In this document: piece by piece, positions 53,348 through 63,035 of the stretch | Position numbering within the stretch: the first letter of the stretch is position 1 | Layout of the letters: each line of letters opens with the position of its first letter | Source of the DNA: Collinsella bouchesdurhonensis | Lineage (GTDB): Bacteria; Actinomycetota; Coriobacteriia; Coriobacteriales; Coriobacteriaceae | Length of the DNA: 64,000 nt | NCBI RefSeq assembly: GCF_900155365.1 | Contig: NZ_LT699737.1 | Span: forward strand, 1 to 64,000 | Direction of reading: 5' to 3' | Translations under genes and position numbers: made by a program | Notes under the pieces: generated by a model | The model's input: only the letters and a program-made list of their open reading frames with translations | The model's database searches: none | What the model was told of the DNA's origin: nothing

Positions 53348-53496
53348 GGCAGCGTGAAAACGTCGATAGAGCCGCAGCGGCACGCACCAGCCCCGCCGCG
53401 TGTGCATCAGCCCCGCCGCGCGCACCATACCGCCGACACGCCTTTTATGTGACAATAAACTCCAACGTATTACTGCGCGTAATCGGAGATGCGCAT

Positions 53497-54240
53497 ATGG
53501 ATGACAAGCTGAGCATGAACCAAACCGGGCGAGTTTGCGCCGGCGCGGGCCATAACTGCGCCTTCTCGCGCGCAGGGTCATCGTGCATGGAAAACATCCG
53601 CCTGTTTGCCGACCTTCCCGCCGATGCCAAGCGCGAGCTGCTTGCCTGTTCGCGCCACTCGACACATGAAAGCGGGTCCATCATCGTGCATGAAGGCGAC
53701 CCCATCGAGTCGATCATCGTCGTGCGCTCGGGGCGCATCAAGACCTACCGCACCACCCCCGGCGGCAAGGAATATGTTCTCGACGTGCTGCATGACGGCC
53801 AGGCTCTCTGGTATGGCATGTTCCTCAAAGACCATATCTACCACTATTCCGTTGAATGCCTCACGCGCGTGCAGCTGTGCCGCATTCATCGCGCCGACTT
53901 CGAAACTATGCTCGCCAATCATCCCAGCGTGGCACTCGGCTTGATCCGCATGGTATGCACCGAGCTCGATCGCGCGGAAGAGAAGACCATGATGCTGGGT
54001 ATCCGCAACCCGCGTCGCCGTCTTGCCGAGTACCTGCTGCTGCGCGACCACAGCTGCGTAGGCCCCGAAATCAACATGCGCCTCGAAGATATTGCCAACT
54101 CCGTAGGCCTGCGCCCCGAGACCGTCTCGCGCCACGTGGCGCAGTTTGTCCGCGAAGGCCTTGTCAAGCGCGTGGGACGAGGCAAGCTGCTCGTGCTCGA
54201 TCGCGACGGACTCGCAGATGTCGCGCACCACGAGGACTAG
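53497..54240 (+). CDS. Crp/Fnr-family regulator, FNR-like with N-terminal cysteines
   Basis: The start is ATG 53497, with CGGAGA at 8 bases; a GTG 48 bases earlier lacks a site. 247 residues. N-terminal Cys14, Cys21 and Cys30 resemble the iron-sulfur ligands of FNR, though spacing (X6, X8) is not that of E. coli. A cyclic-nucleotide-like beta-roll (about 35-150) and a C-terminal winged helix with MRLEDIANSVGLRPETVSRH follow; the E-SR recognition residues are those of FNR. It sits directly before pflA-pflB, whose upstream region holds an FNR-type box, so anaerobic activation of pfl is likely. Confidence 0.88.
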   Translation: MDDKLSMNQTGRVCAGAGHNCAFSRAGSSCMENIRLFADLPADAKRELLACSRHSTHESGSIIVHEGDPIESIIVVRSGRIKTYRTTPGGKEYVLDVLHDGQALWYGMFLKDHIYHYSVECLTRVQLCRIHRADFETMLANHPSVALGLIRMVCTELDRAEEKTMMLGIRNPRRRLAEYLLLRDHSCVGPEINMRLEDIANSVGLRPETVSRHVAQFVREGLVKRVGRGKLLVLDRDGLADVAHHED

Positions 54241-54390
54241 CGAGTTCCCGGACGCGCACTGCCCGTGGGCAAATGCGAAAGCCACCTCCCCGCCACGTAT
54301 TCATCTGGAAGCGCGCTTTCGCCCGTTTCATCACTGCACCATCCCGGTGGCGTCGCCCAAAAGCACCCGCCAAAATCCGCTATCTACCTG

Positions 54391-54403
54391 TGAACATTGT
54401 TCA
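54391..54403 (+). promoter_or_regulatory. Palindrome upstream of pfl (possible second Crp/Fnr site)
   Basis: TGAAC-ATT-GTTCA is a perfect 5-bp inverted repeat with flanking GTG/CAT. Its centre is about 128 bases upstream of the proposed pfl start. It could be a distal regulator site. Confidence 0.4.
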
Positions 54404-54476
54404 TATGGTCATTTCTCTAACGAATCTCCACGCCGCCTTTCCAACGCTTTAAAATTTCCTGATTTTTTCTCGTTAC

Positions 54477-54518
54477 TTGACTCTAATCAAGGAACGCCCC
54501 TACGGGACACAGTACATT
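54477..54518 (+). promoter_or_regulatory. FNR-type box and -10 of pflA
   Basis: TTGAC-TCTA-ATCAA (54477-54490) differs from the FNR consensus TTGATnnnnATCAA at one base. A -10 candidate TACATT lies at 54513-54518, predicting a start at 54525. The box is then centred exactly at -41.5, the class II activator position. The leader also has a hairpin CGGGTT/AACCCG at 54547-54567. The rest of 54241-54596 holds no gene. Confidence 0.65.
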
Positions 54519-54596
54519 GCACTTGTACTGACGCATGCTTTGCACGGGTTCAAAAACGAAACCCGCTGCGGCACCGACGTGACGAGAGGAGCGACG

Positions 54597-55328
54597 ATGC
54601 AGGGACGTGTTCATTCCACGGAATCATTTGGCTCGGCCGACGGCCCCGGCGTGCGCTTTATCATTTTCCTCAAGGGCTGCCCTATGCGTTGCAGCTATTG
54701 CCACAACCCCGACACTTGGGCGGCAGAAGGCGCTGAGATGATCGAAGCCGACGAGCTTCTCGATCGAGCCGAGCGCTACCGTAGCTACTGGGGTCCTGAG
54801 GGCGGCATTACCGTCTCGGGCGGCGAAGCTCTGCTTCAAACCGAGTTCGTGCTCGATCTTTTCACCAAAGCAAAAGCCCGCGGCATCAATACCTGCCTCG
54901 ACACCTCGCTTGCACCATTCGCGCGCAACGAGCCGTACTTTGGCACGTTTACCAAGCTGATGGACGTGTGCGACCTGGTGATGGCAGACATCAAGCATAT
55001 CGACCCCGAGGAGCACAAAAAGCTCACCGGGCGCGACAACGCCAACATCCTCGACTGCCTGCGCTACTTGAGCCAGATCGGTCAGCCGCTCTGGATTCGC
55101 CACGTGCTCGTTCCCGGCATCACCGATGTCGACGAGTACCTGTATCGCACACGCGACTTTATCGCCGAGCTGGGCGATTGCGTCAAACGCGTCGAGATTC
55201 TGCCCTACCACACGCTGGGCATCTTCAAGTGGGATGAGCTAAACATCCCTTACAAACTTCGTGACGTCGACCCCCCGACGCCCGAGCGCACCGAGCGTGC
55301 GCAAAGGATTCTACGGGGCGAGATGTAG
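54597..55328 (+). CDS. pflA: Pyruvate formate-lyase activating enzyme
   Basis: The start [18 protein letters not shown] at 54597 follows GAGAGGAG. The 243-residue radical-SAM enzyme has Cys28, Cys32 and Cys35 in [12 protein letters not shown] holding the [4Fe-4S] cluster, then [13 protein letters not shown]. It abstracts hydrogen from the glycine of PflB using S-adenosylmethionine. It precedes pflB by 50 bases. The usual E. coli order is pflB-pflA; here the activase is first. Confidence 0.95.
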   Translation: MQGRVHSTESFGSADGPGVRFIIFLKGCPMRCSYCHNPDTWAAEGAEMIEADELLDRAERYRSYWGPEGGITVSGGEALLQTEFVLDLFTKAKARGINTCLDTSLAPFARNEPYFGTFTKLMDVCDLVMADIKHIDPEEHKKLTGRDNANILDCLRYLSQIGQPLWIRHVLVPGITDVDEYLYRTRDFIAELGDCVKRVEILPYHTLGIFKWDELNIPYKLRDVDPPTPERTERAQRILRGEM

Positions 55329-55378
55329 GTAATCAACGTGCCGAACAGGGATCGGCACGAGAATGCAAGGAGGCATAC

Positions 55379-57649
55379 ATGGCACTACGCGACGAGTGGA
55401 ATGGCTTTACCGGAGGTCACTGGGTGGACGACATCAACGTCCGCGACTTCATCCAGCGCAACTACACCGCCTATGATGGCGATGACTCCTTCCTGGCCGG
55501 TCCGACCGACGCGACCGACAAGCTCTGGGGCAAGGTCCAGGAGCTTCAGGCAGCCGAGCGCGCCAACAACGGCGTCCTCGAGTGTGAGACCGAGATCGTC
55601 TCTGGCCTGACCGCCTATGGCGCTGGCTACATCGATCCCGAGATGAAGGATCTGGAGCAGGTTGTGGGTCTGCAGACCGACAAGCCGCTCAAGCGCGCCT
55701 TCATGCCCTATGGCGGCATCAAGATGGCCCAGCAGGCTGCCGAGAACTACGGCTTCCATGTCAACGACAAGTACAATCAGATCTTCAACGAGTATCGCAA
55801 GACCCACAACCAGGGCGTCTTCGATGCGTACACCCCCGAGATGCGCGCCGCTCGTCACTCCCACGTCATCACCGGTCTGCCTGACACCTATGGCCGTGGC
55901 CGCATCGTCGGCGACTACCGTCGTGTCGCTCTCTACGGTATCGATCGCCTGATCGCCGGCAAGCAGGAGGACCTGCTCAACTGCGGCGGCCGCACCATGA
56001 CCGACGACGTCGTGCGTGCCCGCGAGGAGATCGCCGAGCAGATCCGTGCCCTCAAGGGCATGAAGGAGATGGCCGCTGCTTACGGTTACGACATCTCTCA
56101 GCCGGCTACCAACGCCAAGGAAGCCGTCCAGTGGTTGTACTTTGGCTACCTGGCCGCCATCAAGACCCAGAATGGCGCTGCCATGTCCGTGGGCCGCGTT
56201 TCCACCTTCCTGGACATCTACATCCAGCGCGACCTTGCCGCCGGTAAGATCACCGAGGCCGAGGCTCAGGAGCTCATCGACCACCTGGTGCTCAAGCTGC
56301 GCATTGTCAAGTTCGCTCGTATTCCGTCCTATCAGGCTCTCTTCTCCGGCGACCCCGTCTGGGCCACGCTTGAGGTCGCTGGCCTTGGCCAGGACGGTCG
56401 TCACATGGTGACCAAGAACGACTACCGCTTCCTGCACACCCTGGAGAACATGGGTCCGGCTCCCGAGCCCAACCTGACGGTTCTCTACAGCAAGCGTCTG
56501 CCCGAGAACTTCCGCAAGTACGCTGCCAAGATCTCCGTCACCACCTCTTCCATCCAGTACGAGAACGACGACGTCATGCGTCCGGTCTGGGGCGACGACT
56601 ACAGCATCTGCTGCTGCGTGTCTGCTACCGAGACCGGCAAGGAGATGCAGTTCTTTGGCGCTCGTGCCAACCTCGCCAAGGCTCTCAACTACGCCATCAA
56701 CGGTGGTAAGGACGAGAAGTTCATGGACAAGAAGGGCAACCACATGCAGGTTGGCCCCGAGTACGCTCCTATCACGAGCGAGTACCTCGAGTACGACGAG
56801 GTCATGCACAAGTTCGATCTGATGATGGACTGGCTGGCCGACCTGTACGTCAACATCCTGAACCTCATCCAGTACATGCACGACAAGTACTACTATGAGG
56901 CCGCCGAGATGGCTCTCATCGACACCAACGTGCGTCGTACCTTCGCCACTGGCATCGCCGGCTTCTCTCACGTGGTCGACTCCATCAGCGCTATCAAGTA
57001 CGCCAAGGTCAAGACCGTCCGTGACGAGCAGGGCATTGTTGTTGACTACGAGGTCGAGGGCGACTTCCCCAAGTACGGCAACGACGACGAGCGCGCCGAC
57101 GACATCGCCGTGTGGCTGCTGAAGACCTTCATGAAGAAGATCGCCAAGCATCACACCTATCGCAACTCCGAGCCCACCACCTCCATCCTTACCATCACCT
57201 CCAACGTGGTGTACGGCAAGGCTACCGGTGGCACCCCCGACGGCCGCAAGGCATTCACCCCGTTTGCCCCGGGCGCTAACCCCGCTTACGGTGCTGAGCA
57301 GAACGGCCTGCTTGCCTCCCTCAACTCCGTGGCCAAGCTCCCCTACGAGTACGCTCTGGACGGCATCTCCAACACGCAGACCATCAACCCGTCTGCTCTT
57401 GGCAACGATGACGAGCAGCGCGTGACCAACCTTGTGAACGTCATGGACGGTTACTTCGCCAACGGTGCTCACCACCTCAACGTCAACGTCTTTGGCGTCG
57501 AGAAGCTCAAGGACGCTATGGAGCATCCCGAGAAGCCCGAGTACGCCAACTTCACCATCCGCGTCTCCGGCTACGCTGTTAAGTTCATCGACCTTACCCG
57601 TGAGCAGCAGCTCGACGTTATCGCTCGTACCTGCCACGACCACATGTAA
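55379..57649 (+). CDS. pflB: Pyruvate formate-lyase
   Basis: A 756-residue glycyl radical enzyme that converts pyruvate and CoA to acetyl-CoA and formate under anaerobiosis. The catalytic cysteines lie in [10 protein letters not shown] (411-413) and the radical Gly731 in RVSGYAVKF. Length and features match housekeeping PflB rather than diol dehydratase or choline lyase relatives. Codon usage is strikingly biased toward a small set (GAC, AAG, CTC, ATC), typical of a highly expressed gene. AAGGAGG precedes the ATG and a strong terminator follows. Confidence 0.97.
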   Translation: MALRDEWNGFTGGHWVDDINVRDFIQRNYTAYDGDDSFLAGPTDATDKLWGKVQELQAAERANNGVLECETEIVSGLTAYGAGYIDPEMKDLEQVVGLQTDKPLKRAFMPYGGIKMAQQAAENYGFHVNDKYNQIFNEYRKTHNQGVFDAYTPEMRAARHSHVITGLPDTYGRGRIVGDYRRVALYGIDRLIAGKQEDLLNCGGRTMTDDVVRAREEIAEQIRALKGMKEMAAAYGYDISQPATNAKEAVQWLYFGYLAAIKTQNGAAMSVGRVSTFLDIYIQRDLAAGKITEAEAQELIDHLVLKLRIVKFARIPSYQALFSGDPVWATLEVAGLGQDGRHMVTKNDYRFLHTLENMGPAPEPNLTVLYSKRLPENFRKYAAKISVTTSSIQYENDDVMRPVWGDDYSICCCVSATETGKEMQFFGARANLAKALNYAINGGKDEKFMDKKGNHMQVGPEYAPITSEYLEYDEVMHKFDLMMDWLADLYVNILNLIQYMHDKYYYEAAEMALIDTNVRRTFATGIAGFSHVVDSISAIKYAKVKTVRDEQGIVVDYEVEGDFPKYGNDDERADDIAVWLLKTFMKKIAKHHTYRNSEPTTSILTITSNVVYGKATGGTPDGRKAFTPFAPGANPAYGAEQNGLLASLNSVAKLPYEYALDGISNTQTINPSALGNDDEQRVTNLVNVMDGYFANGAHHLNVNVFGVEKLKDAMEHPEKPEYANFTIRVSGYAVKFIDLTREQQLDVIARTCHDHM

Positions 57650-57681
57650 GATTCGCTGCCTATACCAGCACGTCTTCATGC

Positions 57682-57717
57682 AAAAGGCTCCTGTGCATAA
57701 GCGCGGGAGCCTTTTTT
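57682..57717 (+). terminator. Terminator of pflB
   Basis: Stem AAAAGGCTCC/GGAGCCTTTT (57682-57691 with 57706-57715) runs into TTTTTTC. Confidence 0.93.
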
Positions 57718-57741
57718 CGGTTCGATATCAGATATAGAAAG

Positions 57742-57774
57742 GCGTCCCCGACACCACGAGGACATCGGGGACGC
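57742..57774 (-). terminator. Terminator of the hydrogenase gene
   Basis: A perfect 10-bp stem GCGTCCCCGA/TCGGGGACGC (57742-57751 with 57765-57774) is followed on the minus strand by CTTTCT, 48 bases after the hydrogenase stop. Confidence 0.75.
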
Positions 57775-57822
57775 AACATCATCTATAAGGCAAAACGCGG
57801 CACAGAAGCGCGCACCAGGGCG

Positions 57823-59472
57823 CTACTCCTGGGGCTTTTGCGCCTCAAAGGTCTCCTGAACGGCGATTGCCTCAGCTTCATCAGCATGGATGTGAATACC
57901 GTCGCCTGGGCGCTCGAGCTCGGGAATATAGCCGATGTACTCGTTATCCGTAGCATTTTTATTGGGGCTCTTTTTTGCGTACATCTTCACGGCGCCGGTC
58001 GTCTTGTTGATGGCCTGGAGCGTGCCTGCACCTGCGACGCATCCGCCCGGGCATGCCATACCCTCAAGCAGATAGCCGTCGTACTTGCCCTTTACCGCCA
58101 TCTTCATCATCTTGCGGCACTCGGAAAGGCCCTCGGCATTCGCAACCTTCACCTCGCGGTCGGGATGCACGCGATGAATTGCGTTGGCAACCGCCGTAGC
58201 CACACCGCCCGAGACGGCAAAGCCGCGACCATCGGCGCTCGCCACGTCAAAGTCGCTCGACCCCTCGCCTGCGAGCTTGGTGTAATCGATGCCCTTCGCA
58301 TCCATCATGCCCGCCATCTCCTCGAATGTGAGCACGAAGTCGACCTCGCTCTTTACGCTGCGGCGCATGGCCTCGAGCTTCTTGGCGGCACACGGCCCCA
58401 CAAATACAATCTTGGCGTTGGGATGCTGCTTGCGAATCAGACGTGCTGTCAACGTCATGGGGGTCAGTGCCATCGAGACGCAGTCGGCGTGCTCCGGGAA
58501 CTCCTTTTTTGCCATGACCGACCATGCGGGGCAGCAACTCGTGCCCATAAACGGAATCTTCTCGGGAACCTCGTCCAAAAAGTCACGTGCCTCCTGCACG
58601 GCGCACAGGTCCGCACCCAAGGCGACCTCTTCCATACCCGAGAATCCCAAGTCGCGGAAGGCCTCTCGCAGCTTATCGACATTGCCTTTGCCGCCAAACT
58701 GACCCACAAAGGCAGGCGCGACCTCGGCGATAACCTCTTCGCCGGCGCGTACGGCCTGAATCACCTGGAAAATCTGGCTCTTATCGGCAATGGCTCCAAA
58801 GGGGCAGTTGACCAGGCACTGCCCGCAGCTCACGCACTTGTCGTAATCGATCTGGGCGCGGCCGTGTTCATCGGAACCGATCGCGTTCATGCCACAAGCC
58901 TCCGCACAAGGGCGCACATGGTGATGGATGGCCTGATACGGGCACACCTGCGCACAGCGTCCGCATTTGATGCACTTGCTGTGATCGATAAAGGCTTTCT
59001 TGTCCTTAAAGGTAATGGCGCCCTTGGGGCAAATCTCGCGGCACGGATGGGCTAAGCATCCCTGGCAAGCGCTCGGCATCACGCGATAGACGTTATCCTC
59101 GCAGGCATTGCAGGCAAACTTGATAACGTTGATGAGCGGTGGCTGATAGTACGTCTCTGGTTTTGCCGCCTCGGCCACGCCATCGGAGAGCTTGGCGGGC
59201 TTGTCTACACCCTGCAGCGGTAAACCCATAGCCAAGCGGATGCGCTCGCCCACGACGGCGCGCTCCAAAAAGACGCTCTCGCGGTAGGCCGCCACGTCAC
59301 CCGGAATGATTTTGTACGGCAGCTCATCGACCCAACTGTAGTCGCTGGCATCGCCCTCGCCGCTGCCCTCGGCATCCGCTCCTCCCTGGTACGCCAGGCG
59401 TGCGACCTCGGAAAAAACAGTACGGCGAATCTTTGCGAGGCCTGTGTATACCCCGCGCATCGTGTTGCTCAT
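57823..59472 (-). CDS. Monomeric [FeFe] hydrogenase (group B-like)
   Basis: The start MSNTMRGVYTG at 59472 follows GAGGGGG. The 549-residue protein has an N-terminal cysteine-rich region with two ferredoxin-type sets (CIKCGRCAQVCP and CVSCGQCLVNCP) plus further clusters (CQGCLAHPCREICP). The H-cluster domain follows: TSCCPAW at 311-317, GPCAAKK with Cys361, and GMACPGGCVAG with Cys474 and Cys478. PCAAKK and TSCCPAW are features of group B enzymes. It couples ferredoxin oxidation to hydrogen evolution, or the reverse. No HydE/F/G maturases are in the window. It is convergent with pflB. Confidence 0.92.
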   Translation of the reverse strand: MSNTMRGVYTGLAKIRRTVFSEVARLAYQGGADAEGSGEGDASDYSWVDELPYKIIPGDVAAYRESVFLERAVVGERIRLAMGLPLQGVDKPAKLSDGVAEAAKPETYYQPPLINVIKFACNACEDNVYRVMPSACQGCLAHPCREICPKGAITFKDKKAFIDHSKCIKCGRCAQVCPYQAIHHHVRPCAEACGMNAIGSDEHGRAQIDYDKCVSCGQCLVNCPFGAIADKSQIFQVIQAVRAGEEVIAEVAPAFVGQFGGKGNVDKLREAFRDLGFSGMEEVALGADLCAVQEARDFLDEVPEKIPFMGTSCCPAWSVMAKKEFPEHADCVSMALTPMTLTARLIRKQHPNAKIVFVGPCAAKKLEAMRRSVKSEVDFVLTFEEMAGMMDAKGIDYTKLAGEGSSDFDVASADGRGFAVSGGVATAVANAIHRVHPDREVKVANAEGLSECRKMMKMAVKGKYDGYLLEGMACPGGCVAGAGTLQAINKTTGAVKMYAKKSPNKNATDNEYIGYIPELERPGDGIHIHADEAEAIAVQETFEAQKPQE

Positions 59473-59587
59473 AATCGTCCCCCTCTTGAACGATAAGCAA
59501 TTGTATATCATTGTAGAGTCATATCTTGAACATGGGGCACTGCAAGCAAAAATGCCCACCTTGCATCAAATCTTGAAAGGGCTCGAA

Positions 59588-60655
59588 ATGAAATCTAACG
59601 CATTTGACAGCAACATGATGATTAGCAGGCGCGGCTTTTTGTCCACAGCGGGGCTCGGCATCATGAGCATCGCGCTCACCGGTTGCGGAGCCAAGGGCAC
59701 TGCCGCCGGTACCAAAGGCTCCACAGCAGGATCGGCTGCGAGCAACTCGTCCACCAGCGTACGCGTCGCCTCGCTCAAGGGTCCCACCACCATCGGTCTC
59801 GTACACTTTATGGACCAGGCCGCATCCAAGGACAGCGGTCTTGCCAACAGCTATTCGTTCACCCTCTCCACAGCTGCAGACGAAGTGCTCCCCTCCCTTA
59901 TCAAGGGCGATACCGACATCGCGCTCATTCCCGCAAACGCGGCATCGGTTGTGTACAACAAGACCAAAGGCGGTATCACCTGCCTGAACGTCAATACGCT
60001 CGGCGTTCTTAGCGTGGTCACGGCAGACACGTCCATCGCCTCGCTCAAAGACCTTGCAGGCAAGACCGTCTACCTCACCGGCAAGGGAACCACGCCGGAA
60101 TACGTGATGAATTACCTGCTTGACGCCGCGGGCATCGCCGGCAGTGTCACACTCGAGTTCAAAAGCGAGGCCGCCGAGGTCGTAAGCGTTCTTGCCTCGG
60201 ACCCTACGGCTATCGGCGTGCTGCCGCAGCCCTTTGCCACCGCAGCTCTCGCCAAAAATCAGGCCCTCGCCGCCCCCATCGACCTCACGGATGCCTGGAA
60301 TGAGGCTGCCGATGCCGCCGGCGATGATAGCCAGCTGGTCACCGGCGTCACCGTCGTGCGCAATGAGTTTCTAGAAGAGCACCCCCGTGCGGTCGAGGAA
60401 TTTCTCAAGGGCCAATCGGCAAGCGTGGAGTACGTCAACAAGCATCCCGAGAAGGCTGCAAAACTCGTTGTAGAGCAGGGCATCCTTGAGTCCGAGGCAG
60501 TGGCACAGAAAGCCATTCCCGCTTGCCACCTGGTGTGCCTTACCGACAAGAAGCTCAAGCAGGCGCTCGCCGGCTACCTCGAGGTACTCTATCAAGCCGA
60601 TGCCTCGTCCGTAGGTGGCTCTCTTCCTGCTGACGATTTCTACTATCAGGCATAA
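59588..60655 (+). CDS. ABC transporter substrate-binding lipoprotein (SsuA/NMT1-like)
   Basis: The start MKSNAFDSNMMISRRGF at 59588 follows AAAGGG. 355 residues. A twin-arginine motif SRRGFL (13-18) and lipobox LTGC with Cys33 predict a Tat-exported lipoprotein. The mature part is a type 2 periplasmic-binding fold (IGLVHFMDQAASKD; DIALIPANAASVVYN; LAGKTVYLTGKGTTPEYVMN) typical of the sulfonate, nitrate or thiamine-pyrimidine group. Its permease-ATPase follows 38 bases later. Ligand unknown. Confidence 0.88.
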   Translation: MKSNAFDSNMMISRRGFLSTAGLGIMSIALTGCGAKGTAAGTKGSTAGSAASNSSTSVRVASLKGPTTIGLVHFMDQAASKDSGLANSYSFTLSTAADEVLPSLIKGDTDIALIPANAASVVYNKTKGGITCLNVNTLGVLSVVTADTSIASLKDLAGKTVYLTGKGTTPEYVMNYLLDAAGIAGSVTLEFKSEAAEVVSVLASDPTAIGVLPQPFATAALAKNQALAAPIDLTDAWNEAADAAGDDSQLVTGVTVVRNEFLEEHPRAVEEFLKGQSASVEYVNKHPEKAAKLVVEQGILESEAVAQKAIPACHLVCLTDKKLKQALAGYLEVLYQADASSVGGSLPADDFYYQA

Positions 60656-60693
60656 GACGCACCCCGCCCCCCTTAGACGCAGCGAGCTGTCCC

Positions 60694-62094
60694 ATGGATA
60701 CAAACCCACCGATCGATAAAAAGACGTTGAGCGTGCGCGCCCTCACCCGTTGCGCGCCTGTCGCCTTTTGGCTTGTCGTGTGGCAGGTGGCAAGCATGCT
60801 GGACAGCAGCAGCATTTTGCTCTGCGGACCGCTCGACGCCCTGTTTGCCCTTTATCGCCTGTCAAGCACGCAAACGTTTTGGAGCAGCATCTGGTTTTCC
60901 ACACTGCGCATCGTGGCGGGCGTTTTGCTTGGATACATCATTGCCGGCGCCCTTGCCGCCGCATCTTGGCATACGAGTACGGTGCGCATCCTGCTGCAGC
61001 CGGCACTTTTGGCCATCAAGAGCACGCCGGTCGCTTGCGTCGTCGTCATCTTGCTTATCTGGACCGGCGCGGCAAACGTCAGCGTCATCACGGTGCTGCT
61101 CCTGGTTGTGCCCGCCATCTACTTTGCTTTGTGCGCAGGGTTCGACAACATGGATGCAGGTCAACGCGACCTCTTTGAAATCTTTGGCGCGCGCGGGCGA
61201 AGGCGCTTCTTCGCGCTCATATGGCCTGCAATCCTCCCCTACCTGGAGGCTGCCAGCAGCACCGTCTTGGGCATGAGCTGGAAAGCGGGAATCGCCGCCG
61301 AGCTTATCGGTGTTCCCGCGGGTTCCCTTGGCGAGAGAATCTACCAGGCAAAACTACTGCTCGAAACGCCCGACCTTTTTGCCTGGACGTTTTGCGTGAT
61401 CTGCCTGTCTTGGTTATTTGAGCATGGCGCGATGGCGCTTCTTCGCGGTACTTGGCCCCGTGCGGCGAAGCTTGCCCTAAGGGCTCCGCGCGACCTTAGG
61501 GCAAGTGGACACGGAAGCTCCGACGCCTCCCTGCGCGCTCAAGGACTCTTGATTGGATATGCCAACGTGCCTTTGAGCAAGCCCCTCGACTTCGCACTCG
61601 GCATGTCTTCCCGTCTTTGCCTTCAAGCCCCCTCGGGCACAGGCAAGACAACCCTCTTGCGCACTATGGCGCGCCTGCAAAAGCCGCTCGACGGTGCTCT
61701 TGAGAACGCCGCCCAGGGACGTTCGATGATGTTCCAAGATACGCGCCTTGTCGAAGACCTTGATGCCATCGACAATATTCTGCTCTTTGCGCGCCCGGGC
61801 TTTACCCGCAAAGACGCGCGCGACCTCGCATGCGAGCTACTGCCAAAAGATGCGCTCTCCCGCCCCGTGCGCGAACTTTCGGGCGGGCAGCGACGTCGCG
61901 TTGAGCTGGCACGCGCCTTTGCCGCCCCAGGCGAGCTCGTGCTGTTAGACGAGCCGTTTGCCGGACTCGACGCGCAGGTGCATTCTTGTGCGCTCGCGTT
62001 TGTGAAACGGCATGGTGCCGGGCGTATCGTCGTTTTCGCCACGCATGATGCAGACGACGCCCAAGCGCTTGGGGCGCAGATACTCGAGCTGTAG
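60694..62094 (+). CDS. ABC permease fused to its ATPase
   Basis: One 466-residue chain. Residues about 20-260 are an SsuC-like permease with six membrane segments and an EAA-type loop (FEIFGARGRRRFFALIWPAILPYL). Residues about 270-466 are a compact ABC ATPase: PSGTGKTT 313-320, LSGGQRRRVELARA from 395, LLDEPFAGLD from 417, and THDADDA at the end. The ATPase is short (about 195 residues) and lacks the C-terminal extension of SsuB. Normally these are separate genes. With the preceding Tat lipoprotein it makes a complete importer of unknown substrate. No gap or frameshift is seen between the domains. Confidence 0.88.
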   Translation: MDTNPPIDKKTLSVRALTRCAPVAFWLVVWQVASMLDSSSILLCGPLDALFALYRLSSTQTFWSSIWFSTLRIVAGVLLGYIIAGALAAASWHTSTVRILLQPALLAIKSTPVACVVVILLIWTGAANVSVITVLLLVVPAIYFALCAGFDNMDAGQRDLFEIFGARGRRRFFALIWPAILPYLEAASSTVLGMSWKAGIAAELIGVPAGSLGERIYQAKLLLETPDLFAWTFCVICLSWLFEHGAMALLRGTWPRAAKLALRAPRDLRASGHGSSDASLRAQGLLIGYANVPLSKPLDFALGMSSRLCLQAPSGTGKTTLLRTMARLQKPLDGALENAAQGRSMMFQDTRLVEDLDAIDNILLFARPGFTRKDARDLACELLPKDALSRPVRELSGGQRRRVELARAFAAPGELVLLDEPFAGLDAQVHSCALAFVKRHGAGRIVVFATHDADDAQALGAQILEL

Positions 62095-62223
62095 CGGCAT
62101 CGCAGCACAAGGTGGCTCTTGGGTCAAAGTCTGGCCGCAACCGGCGCGGCGCGCAGAGAGAGGGGGGCTCAGCTCGTTGACGCACTGGGCTGCGATGACA
62201 CAGTCAGCCTCCCGGCGGCCCAG

Positions 62224-62694
62224 CTACTTGTGGTACGGCTCGCCACGACTGATCTTGATGGCGCGGTAGACTTGCTCTAGCAGCACCACGCGCGCCAAGT
62301 TATGCGGCATGGTGATGCGGCCAAAGGAGAGCGTCTCGTTCGCGCGGGCTCGCACGGCATCCGACACACCGTCGGAGCCACCGATGATAAAGACGATGTC
62401 GCTGTTGCCGCCCAACGCAAGCTGATCGAGGCGTTGGGAGAACTCCTCGCTCGAGCGCTCCTTACCCTCGATGGCGAGAAGGATCACATGCGCGCGATCG
62501 GGAATCGAAGAGAGAATCGACACCCCCTCGCGATTGCACGAAGCATCGACGCCGCCGGCACGCGCAGGGTCGATATCGGCAACCTCGCGCACCTCGACCT
62601 TGGCATAGCCGCCCAAACGCTTGAGATACTCGGCACAAGCATCCTTCCAAAAACGCTCTTTAAGTTTACCTACAGCGATAACGGTGTATTTCAT
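62224..62694 (-). CDS. rlmH: 23S rRNA pseudouridine(1915)-N3-methyltransferase RlmH
   Basis: The start MKYTVIAVGKLKERFW at 62694 follows GGGGGAGAA. The 156-residue SPOUT methyltransferase is of normal length. It shows FIIGGSDGVSDAVR (SAM-binding) and the diagnostic C-terminal MPHNLARVVLLEQVYRAI-KISRGEPYHK. It modifies helix 69 of the ribosome. Confidence 0.96.
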   Translation of the reverse strand: MKYTVIAVGKLKERFWKDACAEYLKRLGGYAKVEVREVADIDPARAGGVDASCNREGVSILSSIPDRAHVILLAIEGKERSSEEFSQRLDQLALGGNSDIVFIIGGSDGVSDAVRARANETLSFGRITMPHNLARVVLLEQVYRAIKISRGEPYHK

Positions 62695-62739
62695 CGGTTC
62701 TCCCCCGTAACGACAGTCTGCCAAGGCACGCCGTCAACC

Positions 62740-62940
62740 CTATTGGCGATTGCAATAATCTTCATCGGCGATAAAGTGGCTGCGGTTGTATCCCCATTGC
62801 GAGACGACCGCAAGCTCGCCCGCCATTTTGAGGACATCGACGTCGTCTCCATCCTCTGCCCGCACTTTATGCGAGGCGCTGAGATTGAAGATAACGGCAT
62901 TGGCACCCGCCCGGTAGTTATCTGCAGAATCATACCGCAT
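62740..62940 (-). CDS. Small protein, unknown
   Basis: A 66-residue frame starting MRYDSADNYRAG at 62940 and ending DEDYCNRQ. Composition looks protein-like (balanced, with internal WGYNRSHFIADE), it is on the rlmH strand, and the codon choice fits neighbours. A weak AAAGGG lies upstream. No family is recognised. It could be a real small gene or chance. Confidence 0.45.
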   Translation of the reverse strand: MRYDSADNYRAGANAVIFNLSASHKVRAEDGDDVDVLKMAGELAVVSQWGYNRSHFIADEDYCNRQ

Positions 62941-63035
62941 GGGAGATGATCCCTTTGCGCGCAGCGCCTTTTGCAAGCTGCGTCCAAAGCCGTATGATGG
63001 TTTTCGCTCATATGGCCCGCATGCAAAGGAGACTC

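Noticed and set aside
55385-57679. A 764-codon open frame antisense to pflB
   Set aside because: It is a mirror of the strongly biased pflB codons; low-complexity Val/Leu/Gly-rich product without motifs.
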